Below, piece by piece: positions 48,660 through 61,640 of a DNA stretch of 64,000 bases (position 1 is the stretch's first letter; each line of letters starts with the position of its first letter). This DNA is from Sindora glabra (lineage: Eukaryota; Streptophyta; Magnoliopsida; Fabales; Fabaceae). The stretch spans positions 18,495,701 to 18,559,700 of the forward strand of contig CM035233.1 of assembly GCA_020226215.1 (NCBI GenBank), written 5' to 3'. The position numbers and the translations under genes are program-made. A model generated the notes under the pieces. It made no database searches. It was not told the DNA's origin and was given only the letters and a program-made list of their open reading frames with translations.

Positions 48660-51600
48660 TATTTATTATCATTATAATTTTTTCTTTATTATAATTTGAT
48701 TGTATAATTGTAGAGGGTTTAATTTGGGTTTATTACTATAATTTTTATATTATTTTAATAATTTAATTATAATTCAATATATAAATATATTTTAAATTTG
48801 TTAATTTTTTAGTACCCAAGTATCTTATATCATAAACTTTTAAAAAGTAATAAATTTTTTAAAATTAATGAAATATATTGATGATAAGAATTTATATTTA
48901 AGTAGATATGTTATGTATTAGTCATATTTTTTAGCCTATGCTATATAGATTTGTAAATAAATCAATAACTTAAAATAAATAAAAAAATTAATATTTATAA
49001 AACTAAAAAAATTCTTACAATGTGCTTGTTAATTGAATCAGTATTAAAATAAAAAAAATTGATGAATATTATTTTGATATGTAATAATTGTGTAGTAAAT
49101 GATATCTTAATAAAAAATATAATTCATTAAGTACATATAACATAAAATTTGAAAATAGAAAATTCTTTACAACTTGCTAACTATTAATTATAATCAACAT
49201 TTAAATAAATAACAAATTCATGAAAATTAATGACTAATAATAGTGATAATTATGAAATTAATGGCTAGTAATAATTATATTAATATTAATGGTAAGCATT
49301 AGTGTCAAATCACAAATATTTGTAAAATTAGTAGGCGGTATTAATTTAATTAATATAATTAAAATATTAAAATTGAGAATTATACAATAAATATAGATGA
49401 GAAATTAAAGAATATTTAAATTAATATGTTAATTCATAGTTATAATTTGAAAAATCATAAATTTAATTTTAATTCAATTATGTAATGTGTTAACATAAGA
49501 AAAGTTAAAAACTTAATATTCATTTAAAAGGGAAATAAACAAAAGCTTAAAATGATCGTAACAAAATTGAAAATAATACCATAAATTATAAAATGCAAAT
49601 AATTGATGAGAAATGATATTCAAATGACATTGTATTTGAACTCATTCGATAAATATGTAATGTTTTAAAAGCTAGACATTCATAGAAAAGGACAATAATT
49701 ACTATTATAAGCTATAAATATATCATAAAATTATAATAAATATGTAATAATTTAAAAGAAAAATATCAACAATTATGAAAGGACACAAATCTTATTATGA
49801 TACATTGAGATAGAGATGGTGCATAAGGAATATAAAAAAAATACAATCTTTATTTAAGAAAAATATTATTATTAATCAGTATAAACCACATTTCTTTATG
49901 AATTGTCTTCTTCCTCTCAATCTTCCCTTATCTAGATTCATTCTTTTTAGCCACAAATAAAGAAGTATCATTTGGTGAAAATTTAATTTCAAGACTACAC
50001 CTAAAAAGAATAAATACAAAAATAATGCTCTAACTTTTGCTTATAGCCTTACTTCAACAAAATTTATTGGGTAAAATCACCTGAAAATGTTTATAAAAAA
50101 TCAAAGTAAAATATAAAATATGTTAAAAACTTAATAAAAACATTAAGCTGGTAAAGGTGAAATAATGGAAAAGAAGATTACAAATTCTATGTATACAAAT
50201 AGAATTATCTCATTAATTGGATCAAACAAAATCCTCATATCATCATTAAAAATCATAGAATGTATCTAAAATTTCAAAAGAAAAAACTACAAAGAAAAAG
50301 AAAGAAAATATATAAGAGATTGAACATTTGATGAAGACTAAAAAAAAGACTCAAATTAGGTTTAATATTCTAGAATATGGAAGATTGAAAAGTGTGATCT
50401 TATATTGAAGCAATACCTTAAAAAATGAAGAAATCATAAAATAAGTTATTGTAAAAATTCAAAACTTCCAATCAAAAGGTTGAGAAAAAATGAAACTCAA
50501 AAGTGCAGAGAGAAAATAGGAGAAGATAGAGATTAGAGAACAAATAAACATTTGCACCATTAAGAAAAGAAAATATCTGATGGTAAAAAATTCATCAAAT
50601 TCCACAATAGTCAATAAGTTAACAACAAATTGAGAATGATTAAAAAAATTATCTAATTGACAATAAAAAAATTAATTACAAAGCCACCATCCAAATCATT
50701 ATTTAAAAAAATAATTCACAAAAAGAAGTTTGTATTTATTGTTTCTAAAAGGTGATAATAATAATATCATGAATATGAATATTATAAATATAAATGAAGT
50801 AAGACATACTATTTTTAGAATAAAATTATAAATAAAGTAAAGATTACTAATTTGAATCATAATAAAGAATGCAAATGAAAGAGTGATTAAGATCATAAAA
50901 ATTATGAAAATATAATAAATGAGGAAAAAAATTAAGTAATTTGTTTCAATTTAATATGAATTATTATAGATATAAATAAGAGATTCAATCTCTTTTACTG
51001 ATTATACAAGTGTGACTTGCTACATCATAGTATTTATTAAGAGGAAATTATAAATTGACATATGACGAGTTATAAAAATGGTACTTATCTTAATAAGAGG
51101 TAAGGAATATCACGACTAATATATAATATAAAAATTTCCATCTCTGCCTTTTTAATTATTTATTTTTTAAAGAAAAATCCTTATAAATAGTAAATTATAA
51201 TAATATATTTTTAAAATAATATTTTACCTAATAAATAATATATTAAAATCTAAAATATTATTAAAGAAAATAAATATTCAAATAAATCATAAAACATATT
51301 TACTTTCTTGTATGTTATTCTTCATATAAATAGTTAATAAAAATTAAATAACTAATTTTATTAAATATGTTCATACAAACAGTTAATTAAATCAATTCAT
51401 ATAATTGACAATTAGTTAACTACTAATGTAATAAACTTATTGTCAAATATGGCCATATACATAAGATAATTTTACTAAATATTTTTAATATACAAATTAA
51501 CTTATGAACTATATGCAAAAACATAAAGCAAGTTTTGAAAATAAATTTTAATAACTAATAGGTAACTAGAAGAGGGAAGACAGATTTGATCCTTAAATGA

Positions 51601-52034
51601 GTGCCCATTGCAATAAATGGATTGATGAAAATGGTGATTTTGACCAAGTAAAAGATGATAGAGCAAGCAAATGCTAGTCATTAGCTTATCATGAAAAATT
51701 AGGAAATTTCTAAAAAGCGACTAGCTTTGATAGGTTAAAATTTGAAATGTTACATGATTTGGAGGACATTAATGTGCAAAAAACGATAATTTTAAGGAGT
51801 TAATGAAGGGTTAAGGATATAATTATCCACAAAGAAGCTAATAAAAAGAAATACATGGTCAATGTATTGCTTAATTCATATGATGTTATGATACATATGA
51901 TATATGATATAAGTATAGGTATGAAGTTACATTTTTATTAGGATTTTGATTCATGATACAAGTATGGAATACAAGATACATGTCTAATAGGATTTTGCAT
52001 TCATAAGGTAGGTTTAACTGATATGCTAAGCTAG
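48660..52034. other. very AT-rich DNA, no gene
   Basis: Nothing was recognised over 3.4 kb. A short + strand reading at 51600-51780 vaguely resembles a plant DNA-transposon protein but has too few conserved positions to call. Confidence 0.4.
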
Positions 52035-52348
52035 TGTCACACCACTCAAAAAATAAGAATGTAACAAGTTTTGAGTTATCTTGTCTAGTACTTAAAGAAC
52101 CTTTTTTATGCTATGCATGTGAATCTCGAAATATAGTTTAAAATAAAACAATACAATTATTTTTTTGAAAACATTTATTTCACTTATTAAGTGAAAATCC
52201 ATCATTCATACTATTAATAAATTTTCAAGAAATTTCATGATTCAATGCAACCTAAACTAATGATGCATAAGGTGACTGATTTGGCTTTACACACTCATAT
52301 CACCATAACTCTTGATGTCCATTCATGGATGCCATTCATGTTGTTACA
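52035..52348 (-). repeat. short (deleted) LTR-like repeat with TGTCACACC..TGTTACA ends
   Basis: Starts 'tgtcacaccactcaaaaa' and ends 'catgttgttaca'. It shares its first ~280 bases with 56730-57025: 'gtctagta(c)', 'aagaaccttttttatgcta', 'atatagttta(a)', 'gtg(a/g)aaatccatcattcat' and 'atgcaacctaaa'. The TGT..ACA ends are typical of plant gypsy LTRs. At 314 bp it would be an internally deleted version of the 2.1-kb copy; no matching target duplication is visible. Confidence 0.5.
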
Positions 52349-52619
52349 TTCCTTTTTTAAAATTTTAAAATTTTATTTTGTAAAGAGAATAATCAATTAA
52401 TTTTAATGATAATAATTAAAATAAAAATTGTATATGGAATGGGTAAATTATGATAAGAAAAATATGAATGGGATATTAGAAAAAGAGAATAAATTAATTA
52501 GGAGAGTTTTGAAGTGATAATTTTATATGAATTGGTTGAAGGAAAGATAGAAAGGATAAAATATTTAAAAGTTATAAGAGTTTAGAAGTAAGTATATAAG
52601 TATAGAGTAGATTTAGAGA
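52349..52619. other. AT-rich spacer
   Basis: Nothing was recognised between the two repeats. Confidence 0.3.
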
Positions 52620-54560
52620 ATATTTCTAAAATTAGCCTTAGCTATTTACCCTATTTTCCCCTAAACTTTAGCCCCCTTCCCATTTTTTCCTAAATAAACC
52701 TGTTTCTCCTACTCGCACATCATCCTTTTCTACTTATCTTTTTCCCTTTTTCATCTTTTTTCTCAAATTAATCCATAAGGAAGTTAATCTTCTTCAAGTT
52801 TTCATACAATTAAGGCAAAGGTTCTTTAATACTAGTCTCCCATAAGTGCTTTTTCATTTCTCTTTCTAAATTTGATACTTGAAAGGTTTTAGGATCAAAG
52901 AGAACTTTGAACCCTAACTTGAACTCTTTGGGGTTTTAAAGAATTAGGGCTAAGAAATTGGAAATTCAAACCCCTATTATATCCCTCATAGTAAGTGAGT
53001 GAACATTCTAGTCCTATTTTAAAAATTTGATTGGATTATTAAGTTTAAGTTCTAGTATATGATATATGTGATAATTTTTATGTTAGTTTTGATTTTAATT
53101 TTGGAATTGTCATAAATGTGATGTTTTAAGTGTGTAATTATGAATTTAGTAAGGATTAAGGGTATAATAAATGCATTCAGATGGTATTAATGGTGAATAA
53201 ATAGTAATTTCAGTGGTGAAAATCTACAAAAATAGGATAATATTCAACTATAGCCTTGAGGAACTGCTTTCTAAGTAGTTATAGTTAACTACATAGTTAA
53301 CTATCCCTTGAAAAGTTAGCCTTAAGAGGCCTATAGTTAACTATATAGTCAACTATGATAAAAAAGCTTGCCCTTTAGGAAATTGTAATCAAGTATATAG
53401 TCAACTATCAAAAGAGAACTTACTCATTGGAGGTCTATAATCGATTATAACCCTTATGCTGAAGGATCATATAGTTAACTCTATAGTTAACTACTTAGAC
53501 CCATTTCTAGGCATTGATCTCTTGTTTTTAATTATGTAGTTAACTATGCTCCCAATTTAAGGTTGTATAGTCAATTACATCATCAACTACCTTTCCTAAA
53601 CTTCATAATATATGATATAAAAAAGGTTAATTAAGCTAAATGTTATATGATGTTAGGTATGTTATTATATGATATATGATGAAAGAATCAAGATATGAAT
53701 CCATGCCAAAAGGCATAATTTGATTGCAAAATTGTGTTATTAGTTACAATTGAGATCAAATATGTTAAGTTTATGTGAAATGACATGGAGATGTTATGAT
53801 ATACTCAATTAATTGAACATCAAATATGATAACAACTGATAAGGGATAAGGTTAAGCAAGAAGCACAAGGATTAACTCATGAAGCATAAAAATGCATGGA
53901 AGTCAATAAGATGATTTACTTTGTTTCTATTTTTCTTATCTTTATATATAATATGAAGTGAATATGATGTGAACCCATTTGAATGAGGATATAAATGAGT
54001 ACCTATGATTATATAAGTGACATGTTAATGACTAATTGTGCTATGAATTATGTAATTAACGTACATAAGTATAAAAGAGGATAATTTAAATTAATAAGCT
54101 TATAATTTCTTTTTATATTTGATTGTTGTTAGAATGTTTTCTCACTAAAATCCTAGAATTAGCTCTCTGTATTTTATTTTTTCAAAATTTTAAGTTGAGG
54201 CACCTCCACCACCACCTTAAAGCTAGACTCTAAGGAGTTTACTTCGATATGGTAATGGGTAGCAAGTGGATATTTTAAGCTTTATTCTATATAAGGTTAA
54301 AAGTAAATGGGTATAAACTTATTCCTTTTGAAATTAGTTTGGCCAACTGATTTTTAGACTTGCACTGGATTATAAGTACGGCTTAATTTTTTTTATAATT
54401 AAATCATAACTGATGAATGAAACCCTCATTATCCATTCTTATTGCATAATTTCCTTCCTTAATATTGCATATATGTTATAATACATCAATAAGGAAAATA
54501 AGTTAGGTTAGTGAAAATTGGATAATCAGGTTCCACGCTAATCACAACTAAGGTTAGGGT
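52620..54560. repeat. LTR-like non-coding repeat with GTTAAC cluster
   Basis: A C/T-rich start (cctattttcccctaaacttt) leads into 'gaaccctaacttgaactctt', a GTTAAC palindrome array (53250-53592) and a 3' part with 'gaggcacctccaccaccacc' near 54195. The pattern resembles plant gypsy LTRs and is shared in outline with 12160-12980. Boundaries are uncertain and no coding core is present, so it could be a solo LTR or a different repeat. Confidence 0.4.
53250..53592. repeat. array of GTTAAC / GTCAAC palindromic motifs
   Basis: At least ten copies of a 'tatagttaactat'-like or 'tatagtcaactat'-like motif, often in pairs such as 'atagttaactacatagttaa' at 53281. Each is a near-palindrome around GTTAAC. 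A shorter version of the cluster lies at 12826-12935. Confidence 0.75.
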
Positions 54561-56342
54561 AATAATACATTTTTTTGCACTCAAGTGAAAAGTCTATCAT
54601 GTTACTTATCCAAAATTTGTTCACTATAGATCACATTTTTCTTATCTATTCTTATGTTTTGATCATTACTCCATTTCAACAAAATTAGAAATTAGAAGCC
54701 TAATGCTCTACCAACCTAAATTCCTAATAGTCTTCTATATTTAATATTTCTATTAATTATACTCATTCATTGAAAACATTTGACTTATTCCATTTTCTTT
54801 AACTTATTGAACTATATTTTGTTATCCTAACTAAGATTTCACCTTATTCTGTAACATAGTCACATACATTGTAACTATGTATGCTTCAATCAATAAACCT
54901 TATAGTACTTTTTCTCATCATATATAATAATCAAATAGTTATAGGTATTTTACTATCTTGAACTCAAATTAGAATCATATCCTAATTCTTAAACCTAACT
55001 GTGAAATCTTAAACTACTTTTTCTATTTTTTCAAACTTAAAACATGTTCTTGTATTCTTTACATACTATGCCAATCCATCTACAATACCCTAATTCAATT
55101 TGCTTTAATGTTCACCCATCTTAAACATCCAAATCTTTCTTAATTTTCAAAATATATAACCCTCTCATTGATAAATCATTCAACTGAACATGTCCTTATA
55201 GTCTTCTAGTCAATCCTTATCTATAATTGTCAAATCAATGACTCTTAATCCAAATTGAAAAATTACTGCCTAAGATTCACAAATCCTATAACTAATATGA
55301 TTATAAATACAACTTATAATTATATAATTACAAACTTTTTCAATTTGATTGTTTGATAAGCCATAAGATTTAATTGTTTCAAATGATCAAAATCATGATT
55401 ATATAACATACAAACAATTATAACTATACAAATATTAAAAGACTTGAATATAGAAACCTCTTATTTTCCAATCATATCAAAACCCTTACAATATAATTAA
55501 TCTCATTGTCCACTCGAGTTAAATCCTAAACCAATGTTTTCTAACAACAGTATCCACAAGCTATATATTACAGTTTTCTAACTCTACACTAAGAAAGTTT
55601 TGCCATTACCCACATATAAGATATTCAAACTCATTTGTTTTTTCTTATGAACTTAGCTAGCTATGTAACATCGATATCTTGCCTTGCTAAACTCATACTT
55701 TGTACTATGATATGAGGAGTAACCTCTTAATTTACTACACACATGTCCCAAATATTATACTTTTACACCTCTAATGAATAAACTAAACTATTATTCTATC
55801 TTGCTATCTAAAGATTTAATCTTCACCACTAATTGAAAAACCTATATATTATTTTAAACCATAATATTTGTGCATAATAAAAAATGCAACTAGTTTAACT
55901 AACTTAGTTAACATAAATATCCCATCTAATTCATTTTCATCTAATTAAAAGGAAAGAACAAGCTTTATTAGATGACTTACTTAATTTCACATACCCAAGC
56001 AACGTTCTATTAACTAGGGATTTTTTCCCACAAAAAAGAACACAAACATACAACTTGCATAGAAATACATATCTCTTATGAAAATAAAAGAAAGGAAACT
56101 AGATATAAGGGCTTAGGAAATATTTAATTTCAGAAAGAACCCTAAGTAAGTGGGAAAATAAATAAGTATTACTACTTATCACTTCAAAGTTAGATGCCTA
56201 GACATATGATCTTATCATGGTATAGCCTTTGGTCATTCCTTCCTGTAGATAGAAAAGAAAGATTAGGATCTCATAATAAGAAAAGTTTATCTTAGAAATT
56301 ATCTAAGGTATGGATCTACAAGACTCATAATGAATGGAGGTT
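54561..56342. other. AT-rich spacer, nothing recognised
   Basis: No coding segment, RNA gene or bounded repeat is seen. Confidence 0.4.
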
Positions 56343-56765
56343 CAATAGAAATTAACTTGTGATAGTTGCTTCTAGGCATAACCATTAACCATTAACAACC
56401 ATGTAGCTCTTATGCCAACCATACTAAATTAAGCTTTGATATTAACTTATCACACTTCTAAAAATGGGAATAGGATTGGTTTGCAATAGAAATTAACTTA
56501 TGATATTTGCTCCTAGGCACAACCATTAACCATTAACAACCATGTAGCTCCTATGCCAACCATACTAAATTAAGCTTTGATATTAACTTATCACACCTCT
56601 AAAAATGGGAATAGGATTGGTTTGCAATAGAAATTAACTTATGATATTTGCTCCTAGGCACAACCATCAACTGTCAACAACCATGTAGCTCCTATGCCAA
56701 CCATACTAAATTAAGCTTTGATATTAACTTATCACACCTCCAAAAATGGGAATGGCATTACCTTG
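56343..56765. repeat. tandem repeat, 3 x 141 bp
   Basis: Units start 'caatagaaattaactt' at 56343, 56484 and 56625; the next 'caata' begins at 56766. Unit landmarks are 'ctaggca(t/c)aacca', 'caaccatgtagctc(t/c)tatg' and 'ttatcacac(t/c)tc(t/c)aaaaa'. Units 1 and 2, and 2 and 3, differ at only a few positions. Each unit carries the 'TATCACACC'-type terminus of the following LTR-like repeat. Confidence 0.95.
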
Positions 56766-58813
56766 CAATATCGTGTCTAGTACCCCCCCAAGAACCTTTT
56801 TTATGCTATACATGTAAATCTTAAAATATAGTTTAAGATAAAACAATACTAATCATTTTCTTAAAAGCATTCATATCACTTAGTAAGTGGAAATCCATCA
56901 TTCATAGTATCAACAAATTTTAAAGACATTTTATAATGCAATGCAACCTAAATTAATCATGCATAAGATAGATGGTCTAGCTTAACACACTCGTATCATC
57001 GTAACTTTTGATGTCTATAAGAAGAGGCTTATCTCAAAAGGTCACAAAAAAGAATAATGATAAAGCTAATAAAGGTCAAACTTGTAACTTAATTTGAAAG
57101 AAGAGAAATAATATAGGGGCAAGTATAAAATTTTATGACTAAAGATTTCCATTACCTATCAAATGTAGGGTGGAAAAAAATAAAGCCCTACAAGCATATA
57201 CATACATATATAAAAAAATTTTAAATATTCAAGTTTAGAGATAAGAATCTTTTCCATCATCTTTTGATCTTGTCTCATTTGCAAATTCCTAAAAAACATA
57301 ATTCCTCTTAGTCAACATTCAAATAACTTTAGTTAGGAATGCCAAGTCTATAACCTCTTAATCACACTTTAACCATTTCTTATGCCTTCTTAAAAATAAT
57401 TTACTCATTTCTTGTGCCCTTTTAAAAATAATTTAATCATTTCTTGTGCCTTCTCAGCATAATTTTCATTTTATATTCAATAAGTTCGTAAACCATCATT
57501 CGTACTCAACCTTCCTTACTCCTTTATTCATACATATGGACTCTAATAAACACACTTAGCTATTCCCTTAATCTAGTTACTTAGAATCCTAATAAAAATA
57601 CTTGTAAATTATTTTCATGTCATAAGCATGTAACTTATCTCATTATTAAATATCTCTAGCCTTCCATCATTAAAGCATAGCCTTTTGCCTTCAAGTTCTT
57701 TGTGTAAAGGTTCAATTATAAATCATACTTTTATAATTACTAGAAAATTTAGTCAAATTTTCCTAGAATTAAACATACTTGAAATTTATTCTAACATTGG
57801 TCAAGTTATGAAAAATTTCAAAATCAATAGCATATACCATATATTATTTTCTTACAAAAAGGGATTTTTGATAAGAAGTATAAATTCCCACTCATCTTAA
57901 AGGAGAATGCTCTTCTTAACCTAAACTACACAATTATGCTCTTGAAGTGGTAAAACCCTTAATCAAAGAATTCAACAACACACACATTCATCAATAACTA
58001 TACAAATCACATTCAACAAAAAAAAAGCCATTATAAAGGCATGCCCTTATTAAATCAAATCTAAGCAAAAAGAGAAAGATCAAGTGAAGGCATATAAAGA
58101 TTCAAAATTCCAAAAAGGAAATAAAAAAATCTTACTAATGTTTGATAGTAAGCCAATGCAAGGAAAAGTTAAGCCAAAATCCTCTTTCAATGCATACTTC
58201 AAGGCTATGGAGCAACTATATTGTAATGGGATTTAAAAGAAATAAAGAGTTGGAGGAGAAATTGAGAGCAATAAGCCTTAGGTTTCCTTGAAGGATTGAG
58301 AGAAAGGGGGAGAGAGAGAAAGAAATAGAGAGAAATAGAAACGGCTATAGGTTTGGGGTTTGATAAGGAAAGATGATAAAAATGAGTTTAAAGTGGTTTA
58401 GAAATGCTTAGGCATCCATTTAAGGTTTTAAATATTAGTTTAAACTAGTTTAGCCCATAAAACAATTGACTTTCTCACTTCCAGAAGCCTAGTGGTCAAC
58501 TATTGGTGACCCTAATGGTTGAATCATTAGCCACTAGTGCCTAATGCCTTAATATAAGAAGGTAAAACTTCTTTATTCATTTTTATGAATCACCTATGAA
58601 TGAGAAGATATTTGAGTCCATTTTTATATAAAATAAGTTTCATAATAGTTTATAACTAGCTTTTAAGTTATTCAAAAATATTAAATTTAAAATCTTTAAA
58701 AATGCAAGTTCATTAGTCTAAACTAACTTAATTGCTAATAAATCAATAGCTTAAAAAAATTAATTACTAATAAATCAACTAAAGCACTTCCTAATCATTT
58801 TTAGGATGTTACA
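56730..58813 (-). repeat. putative 2.1-kb solo LTR (gypsy-like), TATCACACC..GGATGTTACA
   Basis: The left end 'tatcacacctccaaaaatgg' corresponds to TGTCACACC in the related copy at 52035. The right end is 'aatcatttttaggatgttac' plus 'a' at 58813. The pair TGT(C)ACACC / GGATGTTACA forms the short inverted repeat expected of LTRs. Typical LTR text lies inside, such as G/A-rich 58255-58345 and 'ccactagtgcctaatgcc' near 58535. No Pol motif occurs inside or next to it, so it looks like a solo LTR. The minus orientation is a guess from the C/T-rich leader on the complementary strand. Confidence 0.5.
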
Positions 58814-61250
58814 ATTAGGATACACAATACACATAAAAATATTATTCAATTTGCTTTATACATGTAAATTTTTTTAAAAATCTACATGATTTTAAAAAAT
58901 TAGAAATAATGTATTATCACTAATATATATATAATTTAATTGATTATGATCAAAATAATCATGTTTATATATATATATTTTTATTGATTAGTATACAAAG
59001 TTTAAATAATAATAGTTATAGTTAATTGGATAATATTAAATAACTTTTATTCAAATGAAAAAAATTAAATTATCATGTATACATTCATTATGATATTTAT
59101 GTAAATGTATTTGCTATTTGCAAAAGGTAGGAATTACCTTCATATCTAACAACACTAATCCATACATTATGGTGCAAAAAGGGAAAGGCTATTGTCATGA
59201 TTCAATTTTTGAGTATTATGATCAACATAAAAACTCTAGACTACAAGCCTTTAAGACATTCCTAACTTTTCCTCTTTCTTAACTCTATTAAAAGTATAAA
59301 TAAGTTCTTATGGAAGATACTTTTACTTGCATGAATAAAGAAATTCAAAACATATACATGCATTAAACATCATTTATATAAGAGTGCAAAATTTTTGAAA
59401 ACATAATTCTATATAAAATTACTATCAAAAGATAAGACTTTTAATTGGGATGCCATGAAATGCTATATAGAAAGCTCCTAGGAGCGAGATGAAGGTTCAC
59501 ACAGAAATGTTAGTTATCTTTGGGATCTATGCTTCATATTTGTAAATGAAAATTTGACAAAAGGAGAGTAAGTATTAAAATGCTCAATGAATGACTACTC
59601 TTCTCTTTTTACTAAGGAGTTTTTTTCTATTTCAAGCTATTATAACTAAAAGCCATTCTATTGCAATTTTCATAACTCTAAATTTTTTTGAAAATTCCCA
59701 AATTTTCCTTCATTATCCTAACATCATTTGTAACATTAATACATTAAAAATTAAAATTTAAATAGCTCCTAATCTTTATGTCCACAAAGAAATAGAAACA
59801 TGTCGTTAAACTTTTTTTTTAATAGAATTTGTTTCTACATTTTCCTATAATCATTTCCTAAGGAAAAACTTAATAAACCACTTCTATTCAAACTAACATC
59901 ATAATAGCAATATTATAACATTGTTTCAACATTTATATATTATCAAAATTAAATCATACAACACCATTTGAATTTCACATCCAACATGGCCAAACTTATC
60001 AAATATTTCATCTTTCATGAGAAATTTTAATAAAACAAGAGATAGTTATCACTTATCTCAATTTCTTAAAAAAATTTTCAAATGGAAAGAAAGAAATTTC
60101 ACTAAAATAAACTAAATTTTAGAAAATTTAAAGAGAAAAGTATCATAAAAACTTGAAAAAGATGATAGAAAAATCTTCTCGTATAAAATAGTGATAGTAC
60201 CACTTGGAGAGCGTCTTAGAATTGTTAGCAAATTGAAAACCCTACATGAGGAAACTCTATAGAGCTCTTGATTTTAGGCTAAGAGGAGCAACAAAAATGA
60301 GCAAATTTGGTCCTGAAGAGTCCTATATATGTGAGTCCTAAGATTACTCTTATTGACCACCCATTTTCCTTTTTATTTTTCAAAATTTTGTTAAAAAAAT
60401 TCCAACGCATAGGCATAGTTTTTAGGGGCTAAAGTGTAGAAGATATTTGCCTGAATATCACTAAAAATCTTCCAAATATCTTGTCGAGAAAATGGTTAAT
60501 AACAAATGCCTTTAGTTATTCATTTATTTGCTAATTTGCTAATACAAGATTAGACCTTGTTAGGCCTTATTATTTATTATTTTTATTTTAACATCAAATT
60601 AGGCTTTAAAAGTTAGGCTAAATCAACTTAAATAAGTTAAAATAGTTTATTTCAGATTTGACCTTAGTCACTAGGTTTTTTAGTGACTTAAGCCATTTTT
60701 TTAGCTATCTAAACCCTTAATTTTCTATTTATTTATTTTATAAAATTTATCAAATTTAATGTTAGGATTTTTATGATATTTTAATTCATACTAATGCTTA
60801 ATATAAGTCCTACAAAAATTTTAGATAGATATGCCCTTAAACAATTTTTTATGGTTTAACTGAATTTTACTTGATTAAGTTTTTGGATTTCTATTAAGGT
60901 AATTTCTATCTAAAATTTCTTAAATTTTCTTGCTTTGTCAGGGTATTACTAGCTATAAAAGTTACAAAAGTAAATATGTAAGATTTTTTTATTTAAATTT
61001 ATTAATTAGTTTATTTGCACTTATCTTTTAAAAAAAGTATTGCATAGATTTTAACAAGTATTTGAATAAACTATGGGTCATTTGATTTAATTGAGGAAAA
61101 GAAAAGGAATCAACAAATGAAAATATGAGAAAAATGAATACTCCATGATTTTCTACTTTATTTGATTCAAATAAGAAAGAAAATTAAGTCTTTGATTTAC
61201 TTTGTTAATGATTAATTTGCTGAGAGAAAATTAATTGATTTATTATATTA
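58814..61250. other. AT-rich DNA with a possible further LTR-like stretch
   Basis: Between about 60180 and 60450 a patch (ttggagagcgtcttagaatt ... ggtcctgaagagtcctatat) has the composition and style of the 58200-58560 LTR interior. 'tcagggtattacta' near 60940-60953 could be its worn end. No gene is seen. Confidence 0.3.
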
Positions 61251-61254
61251 ATCT

Positions 61255-61640
61255 TATCATTTGTCATTAATTTTAAAATTTATTTTTATTATTTATAATT
61301 ATATTTATTTATTATTATTAATTTTAATATTTATAATAATATTTTTAATTAATGATTATTTTAATATTATTATTAGTATTTAGTATAATTATTTGTTAAT
61401 AACATTATTATTATAATTATTATTTATTATTTATTATTAATATTATTATCAACATTATTTTATTTATTATTTATTATTATTTTATAATTAATATTATTTT
61501 TTATTATATCAATATTAATATTTAATTTAGTTATTTTATTAATATTAACCATTTTATTATGTTTATTATTTTTTTTACTTTTATTATTATCTATATTATT
61601 TTATAATAATTATTGTCATTAATATTATTTATTGTTAGGG
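61255..61640. repeat. imperfect TTA/ATT-rich low-complexity tract
   Basis: Nearly 390 bases consisting almost only of A and T in degenerate 'ttattatt' and 'aatattatt' words. Confidence 0.85.

Noticed and set aside
51600..51790. Possible DNA-transposon protein fragment (WIDENGDFDQVKDDRA)
   Set aside because: Only a faint resemblance to En/Spm-type proteins over a few residues, with no ends or neighbours to support it.
56343..56765. CRISPR-like array
   Set aside because: Units of 141 bp are contiguous with no unique spacers, and this is plant nuclear DNA.
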